Shown here: positions 6,684 to 11,463 of the stretch, piece after piece
Layout: the number at the start of each line of letters is the position of its first letter
How positions within the stretch are numbered: the stretch's first letter is position 1
From: Nitrospira sp. UBA2082
Lineage (GTDB): Bacteria > Nitrospirota > Nitrospiria > Nitrospirales > Nitrospiraceae
Length of the DNA: 11,463 bases
Direction of reading: 5' to 3'
NCBI GenBank assembly: GCA_002331335.1
Contig: DCZO01000018.1
Location: 194,823-206,285 of the forward strand
Translations under genes and position numbers: made by a program
The notes under the pieces: model-generated
What the model was told of the DNA's origin: nothing
The model's database searches: none
The model's input: the letters and a program-made list of their open reading frames with translations, nothing else

Positions 6684-6828
6684 ATGCCGGCACAGCCTCT
6701 CGCCTCGTCCCCTTCGGCCAGGGACCGGTCACCGGGCTGCCATCCGGAGACGGATGGACGTCCGTCTCTGGTCCGCCATAAGCATAGCACGCGGGCGGCT
6801 GCTCCGGTGCCTGCCACTCTGCCGTCAC
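6670..6828 (-). CDS. Candidate 52-residue proline-rich small protein between pal and cpoB-like genes
   Basis: A GTG at 6826-6828 is preceded by AAGGA (6835-6839) with a 6-nt spacer. It opens 52 codons ending in TGA at 6670-6672, which is 4 nt before the inner ATG (6665) of the following cpoB-like gene. The protein begins M-T-A-E-W-Q-A-P-E-Q-P-P and ends P-A-Y-E-E-R. It is rich in proline and glycine, with no signal peptide or membrane segment. Third codon positions are mostly G or C, as in its neighbours. It fills almost the whole 181-nt gap between pal and the next gene, and it is in the same frame as pal, beyond the pal stop. It could be a real small gene, a translational coupler for the next gene, or a chance frame. 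Confidence 0.4.
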   Translation of the reverse strand: MTAEWQAPEQPPACYAYGGPETDVHPSPDGSPVTGPWPKGTRREAVPAYEER

Positions 6829-6864
6829 TGAGAGTCCTTGCGTGGGCGACCAGGCATCTGCCGG

Positions 6865-7521
6865 TCACTTCCCTGTCTTGAGAAGCATATGCGCACGACG
6901 ATTCTGGGCATAGCAGGACTCCACGTGTTCCTTGCACACCGGTCGCTCTTTGCCATAGGAGACGATCGACAGATGGTTGGGCGTCACACCGAGTTCAACG
7001 AGATAATTTCGAGCAGCCTTGGCGCGTTTTTCGCCTAACACCAGATTGTAGGCCGACGTGCCCCGTTCATCACAGTGCCCCTCGATCTTCACCTGGGCCC
7101 CTGGATTCGCCTTGATCCATTCTGCATCGTGAGCCAATACCTGTCGTCCGTCTTCGGAAATGGCGAAACTGTCATAGGCAAAAAAGATGTCCCTCAGTCC
7201 CGCCGCCACTGCAGCCTGCTCCGCACGGATGTCTTCTATCTGTCGGCCGGCGCTGCCGGGATCAGCCTTGGCCATCAGCGAACCGCCGCTTCCGAGTCGT
7301 TCTTCGGACGGATTCTTATCCAATCCACGCAATCCCCCCGAACTGTCTCGTCCCGAAAATGACGTGTCCGGGAGATCCTGACCGGCCCCGCTCTTGGTCT
7401 CAGGCCGCGAAGCCTGCGTCTCTCCTCCGGACTGTACTGATTTCGAGGCGCATCCGAACATGTTCACCATGAATGATCCCACGATCAATGATGCACAGAT
7501 GATCGATTGTACCCGTCTCAT
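6865..7521 (-). CDS. pal: Peptidoglycan-associated lipoprotein Pal
   Basis: This gene encodes 218 residues from the ATG at 7521, which has AAGGGGG 8 nt upstream. The open frame extends to 7698, but that extension overlaps tolB and lacks signal character. The signal peptide starts M-R-R and ends N-M-F-G-C, with C24 the lipidation site (a slightly atypical lipobox). Ala follows, which favours the outer membrane. Residues 25-105 are a low-complexity Gly/Ser/Asp linker, longer than in E. coli Pal (173 residues in total). Residues 109-218 are the OmpA-like domain, with F-F-A-Y-D-S-F, G-H-C-D-E-R-G-T (148-155) and N-R-R-A (207-210). D151 and R208/R209 are in the positions expected to bind diaminopimelate in peptidoglycan. 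C196 and C203 flank a loop and could form a disulfide. Pal binds TolB and TolA at the constriction site. Confidence 0.95.
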   Translation of the reverse strand: MRRVQSIICASLIVGSFMVNMFGCASKSVQSGGETQASRPETKSGAGQDLPDTSFSGRDSSGGLRGLDKNPSEERLGSGGSLMAKADPGSAGRQIEDIRAEQAAVAAGLRDIFFAYDSFAISEDGRQVLAHDAEWIKANPGAQVKIEGHCDERGTSAYNLVLGEKRAKAARNYLVELGVTPNHLSIVSYGKERPVCKEHVESCYAQNRRAHMLLKTGK

Positions 7522-7569
7522 GGACTCAACCCCCTTCTCGTGAATATAGACCGGCAATTGTAGAAATGT

Positions 7570-7590
7570 CTCCTCTTTCATACAGAGGAG
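7570..7590 (-). promoter_or_regulatory. Perfect hairpin in the tolB-pal gap (possible attenuator or processing site)
   Basis: CTCCTCT and AGAGGAG pair over 7 bp with a 7-nt loop, in the only sizeable gap within the tolQ-pal block (103 nt). On the minus strand the stem is followed by ACATTTCTAC, a weak U-containing tail. A loose promoter match overlaps it: TTGCAC, 17 nt, TATGAA on the minus strand. It could set pal levels apart from tolB, as partial termination, mRNA processing or an internal promoter. The structure is seen; the role is inferred. Confidence 0.4.
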
Positions 7591-7624
7591 CCCATCCTGG
7601 TGCAAGCCCCTTATGCCGAATTTT

Positions 7625-8965
7625 TCATGACGCCGGCGACCAGGTCGGAGCGCTGTTATGGGTTCCGGTGAACGTAATTCGCTCGAGATCTTTCCCATCG
7701 GTATTGATCATATAGATCTGGCTCTTCCCGTCAGCCGTGGAACTGAACACCAGATGCCGGCCATCCGGCGACCACGACGGGGAATCATCAACCCCATGTC
7801 CCGTCGTCAGCTGCACACGCTTCTGACCGTCCGGACTGATCAAGCACAGCTTATAGTCTTTCTTCGGACTGCGGCACACATAGGCGATCCAATTGCCGCG
7901 AGGCGACCAGGCCGGCGCGGCATTATAGTCACCCTCGAATGTCAGCCGGCGAACGTTCGACCCATCCGCGCTCATGAGAAAGACCTGCGGACCGCCGCTC
8001 CGGTCCGAGGTAAATGCAATTTCGCGGCCAGACGGGGACCAGGAGGGTGATAAATCGCCCGCGGCATTCACGGTCAACCGCTGCATGTCCTTCGTACGCG
8101 TGTCCATCCGGTAGAGTTCAGAATTTCCCTCGTGGCTGGACGAAAACGCCAAGAAATTTCCATCGGGGGACAAGGCGGGAGTAATGTTCAATCCGCTCAA
8201 GGACACCAGCGTCCATCGTTTCCCGGTCGCCAATTCGATCATGTCGATGTCCTGCGTATTCCGGTTGCGGTACGCCGTGAAGACCAAGAACCTTCGGTCC
8301 GGCGACCACCGGGGCATGAGATTCAAGAATCCGTCGGCCGTCACCTGGCGCGGGTCATGCCCGTCGTAATCCATCACGAACAGCTCACGGGCCGGCCCCA
8401 CCTCGGACACATAGGCGATTTTCGTCCTGGCAATGCCCGGCTCTCCCGTATAACGAAACACCAGTTCGTCGGCGAACCGATGCGCCATGAGCCGCACGAC
8501 GGAGGGAGATCCGGCATACCGTTTTCCGCCGACCATCTCGTCGCTGCCTGCATCGTAGACGTACCCCTCCATATTCACATCCGCGTCCTTGTCCTCGTTT
8601 TTCATGCCCGCTTTGCCCCAGACAATGACGGAGACGCCTTGTTCCGCCGCCTGCTTGAATGACGGATCCGGTGTCTTGCCGAGGTGATTCACCTTCACAC
8701 CGATGCCGGATAGATCGACGAGAGAAAACACGAGGGACCGCCGCACATCGGCCTTGAGCACTTCCTCAATTCGGCTCCCCAGCCTGATCCGCCCTTCCGG
8801 AGACTCGGCCCCGCCGGCATTCTCGATCCCTACCACGCCCAAGGGAATTTTCTGAAAATCCGGCCGGGTGGCTTCCAGAAATACGTCAGCCGCACCCGAC
8901 TCAATGATCCAGACCAATCCGGCTGAGAGGCACAGACTGATAATGACACCGGCTCGAAACGCCAT
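7625..8965 (-). CDS. tolB: Tol-Pal system periplasmic beta-propeller protein TolB
   Basis: This gene encodes 446 residues, near the usual 430. The N-terminus (M-A-F-R then a hydrophobic stretch) is a Sec signal peptide, probably cut after S-G-A25. Residues 27-160 are the TolB N-terminal domain, which binds TolA in known systems. From about 185 to the end, PD40-type propeller blades repeat, with the signature W-S-P-D-G or variants: M-P-R-W-S-P-D, P-A-L-S-P-D-G, P-S-W-S-P-S-G, P-A-W-S-P-R-G, P-S-W-S-P-D-G, P-T-W-S-P. That makes a six-bladed propeller that binds Pal. The start ATG lies 3 nt after the tolA stop, with AGGGG overlapping the end of tolA, so translation is likely coupled. No truncation is visible. 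Confidence 0.96.
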   Translation of the reverse strand: MAFRAGVIISLCLSAGLVWIIESGAADVFLEATRPDFQKIPLGVVGIENAGGAESPEGRIRLGSRIEEVLKADVRRSLVFSLVDLSGIGVKVNHLGKTPDPSFKQAAEQGVSVIVWGKAGMKNEDKDADVNMEGYVYDAGSDEMVGGKRYAGSPSVVRLMAHRFADELVFRYTGEPGIARTKIAYVSEVGPARELFVMDYDGHDPRQVTADGFLNLMPRWSPDRRFLVFTAYRNRNTQDIDMIELATGKRWTLVSLSGLNITPALSPDGNFLAFSSSHEGNSELYRMDTRTKDMQRLTVNAAGDLSPSWSPSGREIAFTSDRSGGPQVFLMSADGSNVRRLTFEGDYNAAPAWSPRGNWIAYVCRSPKKDYKLCLISPDGQKRVQLTTGHGVDDSPSWSPDGRHLVFSSTADGKSQIYMINTDGKDLERITFTGTHNSAPTWSPAS

Positions 8966-8968
8966 GGT

Positions 8969-9907
8969 TTACCCCTGTGAATCGCCGACCGTAAAGGTGA
9001 AATGCGCATCGAAATAGGGCTCGGTCAACTCCGATGGAAACGCGGGCAAGGGGGCTGCGCTGAGCACGGCCCGTTTCCCTGCCAAATCATAATACTCATT
9101 TCCCGAAGACTGTTCGATCATCACGCCGGTGACCGATCCATTGCGGTGCAGTCTGAATTGCACGACGACCACATAGGCTTGGGCTGCCACATCCACCGGC
9201 GGCGCGTTCCAAAAACTACTGATCCGCTGCCGCACGCGTCCCAAGTAGGCATTTGACCCCGGCGCCATCCCGGGGACCTTGAGCGTCGTGTCCACCGCCT
9301 TGACACTCGGCGCCTTCGCCTCAACGCGAGGCACTGGCTTGGGCGATGGTTCAACCGGAGCAGTCTTTGGCAGTTCGACTTTCTTGATCTTCTTGAACTC
9401 CTCGTCCAACTCCTTGTTCAAGTCTTCCGTCAGGGATGGTCGCGGCTTCGATTCCGGCGCCTGCACGAGAGGCTCCTTCGTCTCAGACGCGACCGGAACG
9501 TCGGGGAGCTTGAATTGTGGCTTTTTCGGTTTCTCCGCTGGGCTGATGTCTCCGAACGCCGGAGCGTCGGGTGGCAACACCACGTCCTTCATGACGTCCT
9601 TCGCCGGTGCTTTCACAGGTTTCGGCGGTGCGGGCGCGGGGACCGGTTTGACGGGTGGAGCAGGAACGGAAGGGGGAGGAGGGGGAGGGACCGCTTTTTC
9701 CGGTTGAGCCGGCTCGGCTGCAAGGGAGATCTCGATGGAGGCCAAGGGTCGTTCACCGTGCTTGGGCAGCCGAACCCATGCGACCAGGGCCAGCACTCCC
9801 AGGTGCACCACGACCGAAATCACCAAGGCACGCCAGAAACGGCTGGTGAAATCCTTCTGCCGCTCGCCCTCCAACCAGAAACCGGCCGATGCAGAGGCCT
9901 GTGCCAT
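8969..9907 (-). CDS. tolA: TolA/TonB-family periplasm-spanning energy transducer
   Basis: This gene encodes 312 residues. A short cytoplasmic N-terminus (1-26) precedes one membrane helix (about 27-46) carrying the S-x-x-x-H motif as S31-V-V-V-H35, the residues through which TonB/TolA couple to the ExbB/TolQ motor. Next comes a periplasmic Pro/Lys-rich stretch (about 66-140, with six prolines in a row at 74-79), a charged helical part (about 158-178), and a C-terminal TonB/TolA-like domain (about 218-308: Y-L-G-R-V-R-Q-R-I, F-R-L-H-R-N-G-S-V, A-G-K-R-A-V). The C-domain resembles TonB_C more than E. coli TolA domain III, so automatic annotation may say TonB. Position between tolR and tolB makes TolA the likely role. 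It lies 14 nt from tolR and 3 nt from tolB. Confidence 0.9.
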   Translation of the reverse strand: MAQASASAGFWLEGERQKDFTSRFWRALVISVVVHLGVLALVAWVRLPKHGERPLASIEISLAAEPAQPEKAVPPPPPPSVPAPPVKPVPAPAPPKPVKAPAKDVMKDVVLPPDAPAFGDISPAEKPKKPQFKLPDVPVASETKEPLVQAPESKPRPSLTEDLNKELDEEFKKIKKVELPKTAPVEPSPKPVPRVEAKAPSVKAVDTTLKVPGMAPGSNAYLGRVRQRISSFWNAPPVDVAAQAYVVVVQFRLHRNGSVTGVMIEQSSGNEYYDLAGKRAVLSAAPLPAFPSELTEPYFDAHFTFTVGDSQG

Positions 9908-9921
9908 ACGCGCCCTGCCCC

Positions 9922-10365
9922 CTACTTCTTGTGCGCTGGTGGCACGGCGTCGGTCACACGTTCCGGCCCGACTGGATCAGTGACCATGCCCAGTTTTTCA
10001 ATGCCGGCTTTTTTCACTCCATCCATCACCTGGACGACCACGCCATACGGCACATCCTGATCGGCCCGCAGATACAGAGAGACGTCCTTGCGCTCCTCTT
10101 TGAGCAAGCGCAGCTTGCGCTCTAACTGCGCGACACTCACCTGATCCTTGTCGAGATAGAGCCGCTGATCTTTTTCGATTGTAAGAACGACCCGGATCTC
10201 CGGTTTGATGGTATTGGACGCGGAAGTCGGCAGCTTGATATCCATGCCCCGGTAGAGCATCGGGGCCGTGACCATAAAGATCACCAGCAACACCAACACG
10301 ACATCGACGAGCGGGATGACATTGATCTCAGCCAAGAATCGCCGCTGCCGGCTTTCGAGAATCAT
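9922..10365 (-). CDS. tolR: TolR, biopolymer transport (ExbD/TolR) motor subunit
   Basis: This gene encodes 147 residues, typical for the family. A short cytoplasmic N-terminus leads into a single membrane helix (about 14-34, E-I-N-V-I-P-L-V-D-V-V-L-V-L-L). D21 matches the essential proton-carrying Asp (D23 in E. coli TolR). The V-T-A-P motif closes the helix. The remaining 110 residues are the periplasmic dimer domain, with the usual K-D-Q-R-L-Y-L-D-K and S-L-Y-L-R-A-D elements. Its ATG overlaps the tolQ stop (ATGA), with GGGAG 7 nt upstream inside tolQ, so the two are translationally coupled. With TolQ it forms the inner-membrane proton channel that energises TolA. Confidence 0.96.
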   Translation of the reverse strand: MILESRQRRFLAEINVIPLVDVVLVLLVIFMVTAPMLYRGMDIKLPTSASNTIKPEIRVVLTIEKDQRLYLDKDQVSVAQLERKLRLLKEERKDVSLYLRADQDVPYGVVVQVMDGVKKAGIEKLGMVTDPVGPERVTDAVPPAHKK

Positions 10366-11084
10366 CGCTTCGCTCCCACAGCGACCTCAACGGGTGTCGA
10401 GGCCGGCTTCCCCTTGGCGGGAAAGAGCGCATACAGCTGGACCACGACCGAATCCATGCGGAAGGCCGTACGTCGGATGCGCGTCAGGAAATAGTTATAC
10501 GCAATGACGGCGGGAATCGCCGCGAACAAACCGGCAGCTGTCGCAATCAAGGCTTCCGACACGCCGGGGGCCACGGCGGAAATACTGGCGGTACCTTGCG
10601 TGCCGATTTCCCGAAACGAATCGATGATCCCCATCACGGTACCGAGCAGACCCACAAACGGACTGATGTTCCCGGTCGTTGCCAGAAACGGCAGGAACGA
10701 CTCCAGCTTGGCGATTTGACCTTGCGCGAGATGTGCGGCGGTCCGCTCGACGACATGTCGGTCGATCGCTGGCACTCCTTCGCCGTCAAGAGAATCCACC
10801 GCCTCCCCTCCGCGCCGGCTCAGGCGATCAGTCACACCATAAAAGATATGCGCACAAGGCCCCACGGCCGTCCGTTGGCTATGACGAGGCACGTCATCGA
10901 GATCCTTCGCCTTGGATAAGGCAGCCATGAACCGGCGGTCCTCCGCATCGGCCGCTCGGAATGCCATCCATTTATAGAGAATGACCGCCCAGGACATCAC
11001 GGAAAAACCGAGCAGCAACAGGAGGACGACTTTTGATACGAGGCCGAGTGAAACCAGAATTCCTATGGGACCGGATTGAAACAT
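10362..11084 (-). CDS. tolQ: TolQ, proton-channel (MotA/TolQ/ExbB) motor subunit
   Basis: This gene encodes 240 residues, the usual size. Three membrane helices lie at about 15-37, 130-155 and 173-198. The cytoplasmic loop lies between the first two. The conserved G-L-L-G-T-V (T149) and I-A-T-A-A-G-L (T182) are 33 residues apart, matching the two pore threonines of E. coli TolQ. The ATG at 11084 has AGGAG (11091-11095) with a 6-nt spacer. TolQ and ExbB are hard to tell apart by sequence alone; the following tolR-tolA-tolB-pal order settles it as TolQ. No ybgC thioesterase gene precedes it, unlike in enterobacteria: a tRNA gene is there instead. It is the first gene of the operon. Confidence 0.96.
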   Translation of the reverse strand: MFQSGPIGILVSLGLVSKVVLLLLLGFSVMSWAVILYKWMAFRAADAEDRRFMAALSKAKDLDDVPRHSQRTAVGPCAHIFYGVTDRLSRRGGEAVDSLDGEGVPAIDRHVVERTAAHLAQGQIAKLESFLPFLATTGNISPFVGLLGTVMGIIDSFREIGTQGTASISAVAPGVSEALIATAAGLFAAIPAVIAYNYFLTRIRRTAFRMDSVVVQLYALFPAKGKPASTPVEVAVGAKR

Positions 11085-11134
11085 AGGAGTCTCCTGCTCC
11101 CTTCTTTACATCCCGCACCACGCGGTTGAATTGG

Positions 11135-11143
11135 AGTGTATCA
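11135..11143 (-). promoter_or_regulatory. Possible extended -10 promoter element of the tol operon
   Basis: On the minus strand TGATACACT reads as an extended -10 (TG-n-TACACT), which would start transcription near 11128, giving a leader of about 45 nt before tolQ. No convincing -35 box is seen 16-18 nt upstream. The 248-nt gap between the tRNA and tolQ is otherwise the natural place for the operon promoter. Confidence 0.25.
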
Positions 11144-11170
11144 GACTCTTGTGAAAATGAGGGGCTCGAC

Positions 11171-11207
11171 AAAATACGACTTGCTCGTCCCAGGTCGGGG
11201 CGAGTCG
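11171..11207 (-). terminator. Imperfect GC-rich hairpin with T-tract, probable terminator of the tRNA transcript
   Basis: On the minus strand CTCGCCCC and GGGACGAG (with one wobble) form a stem around a short loop, extended by an outer CGA/TCG pair across a bulge (paired part about 11178-11207). TATTTTG follows directly. The position downstream of tRNA-Asp and upstream of the proposed tolQ promoter fits a rho-independent terminator. Confidence 0.4.
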
Positions 11208-11255
11208 GCGTTCCTCCGGGAGAACAGATCGGAGACGAGGAGTCCCCTTATGGAA

Positions 11256-11275
11256 GCGCCCCACGAATGGGGCGC
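11256..11275 (-). terminator. Perfect 7-bp GC hairpin downstream of tRNA-Asp
   Basis: GCGCCCC (11256-11262) and GGGGCGC (11269-11275) enclose a 6-nt loop. The stem begins 57 nt after the tRNA 3' end. Only TTCC follows on the minus strand, so alone it is a weak terminator. It may stabilise the tRNA precursor or act with the next hairpin. Confidence 0.4.
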
Positions 11276-11332
11276 AGCCTCGTGATCGCGTGAGGGCACA
11301 GAGGAAGCCTTGCGGCACAGGCATCGAAAATA

Positions 11333-11411
11333 TGGCGGGGCCGACGGGATTTGAACCCGCGACCTCCAGATTGACAATCTGGCGTCCTAAACCAGGCTGA
11401 ACGACGGCCCC
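11333..11411 (-). tRNA. tRNA-Asp (anticodon GTC)
   Basis: This is a 79-nt cloverleaf on the minus strand with encoded CCA. The acceptor arms GGGGCCG (11405-11411) and CGGCCCC (11337-11343) pair perfectly. The anticodon stem is CCAGA/TCTGG with loop TTGTCAA, giving anticodon GTC for Asp. The T arm GCGGG-TTCAAAT-CCCGT is standard with one G.T pair. The discriminator base is G, as expected for tRNA-Asp. No intron or mismatch is visible, so it should be functional. Confidence 0.97.
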
Positions 11412-11418
11412 ATTAATC

Positions 11419-11448
11419 CTTATGGCTGGTGGAAGATCGGAATGACAA
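11419..11448 (-). promoter_or_regulatory. Possible sigma70-type promoter of tRNA-Asp
   Basis: On the minus strand TTGTCA (11443-11448, 5 of 6 matches to the -35 consensus) and CATAAG (11419-11424, 4 of 6 to -10) are 18 nt apart, and the -10 ends 7 nt before the mature tRNA 5' end. That would place the start almost at the tRNA itself, closer than usual, so an upstream promoter outside the window is equally possible. Confidence 0.3.
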
Positions 11449-11463
11449 GACTGCACAGACTAC

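Noticed and set aside
7522..7698. Upstream extension of pal to a start at 7698 (59 extra residues)
   Set aside because: It overlaps the end of tolB, lacks signal features and would bury the lipoprotein signal; the ATG at 7521 has a good ribosome site and signal peptide.
9279..9707. A 142-codon glycine-rich plus-strand frame
   Set aside because: It is the antisense shadow of the proline-rich part of tolA.
11106..11456. A 116-codon minus-strand frame upstream of tolQ
   Set aside because: It runs straight through the tRNA-Asp gene; its G-L-G-R-Q-I-V-N-L-E-V-A-G-S-N-P-V-G-P stretch is the familiar translated tRNA artefact.

Overview
The window looks like part of a chromosome from a Gram-negative (diderm) bacterium of moderately high GC. 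It holds a complete Tol-Pal envelope operon, with an outer-membrane-type Pal lipoprotein and a TolB propeller. The tolQRAB-pal-cpoB order is general to Gram-negatives. The tandem CpoB-like lipoproteins and the long-linker Pal suggest a non-enterobacterial lineage; a Nitrospira-like organism is my guess from family resemblance, not proven here. Every gene I accept with confidence is on the minus strand; the only plus-strand candidate is a 19-codon gene tail at the left edge.

Right to left, in the direction of transcription: a tRNA-Asp(GTC) gene (11333-11411) is followed by two hairpins that probably end its transcript. Then come tolQ, tolR, tolA/tonB-like, tolB and pal, tightly packed. tolQ and tolR overlap by ATGA, and the next two junctions leave 14 and 3 nt. 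A 103-nt gap with a perfect hairpin separates tolB from pal. Downstream of pal lie a 52-codon candidate small ORF with its own Shine-Dalgarno sequence and two consecutive CpoB/YbgF-like lipoprotein genes, the first with an unusually long coiled coil. TolQ-TolR is the proton-driven motor, TolA spans the periplasm, TolB and Pal form the outer-membrane/peptidoglycan end, and the CpoB-like proteins probably tie the machine to peptidoglycan synthesis during constriction.

From 4614 to 4026 there is about 590 nt without a convincing gene. It contains an 86-nt imperfect inverted repeat with nested palindromes that resembles a REP/IS200-type mobile repeat, plus smaller hairpins. This marks the change from core operon to accessory DNA.

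The left part carries a large protein of about 1,115 residues: a winged-helix-like N-terminus, an SF1 (Upf1/DNA2-like) helicase with complete motifs, and a C-terminal Vsr/DUF559-type nuclease domain. This architecture resembles known single-gene antiphage helicase-nucleases and is the best candidate for an under-described system in the window. Beyond it are an inverted repeat, a 76-residue conserved-looking small protein of unknown function, a cluster of four strong hairpins between convergent gene ends, and the last 19 codons of a plus-strand gene cut by the window edge.
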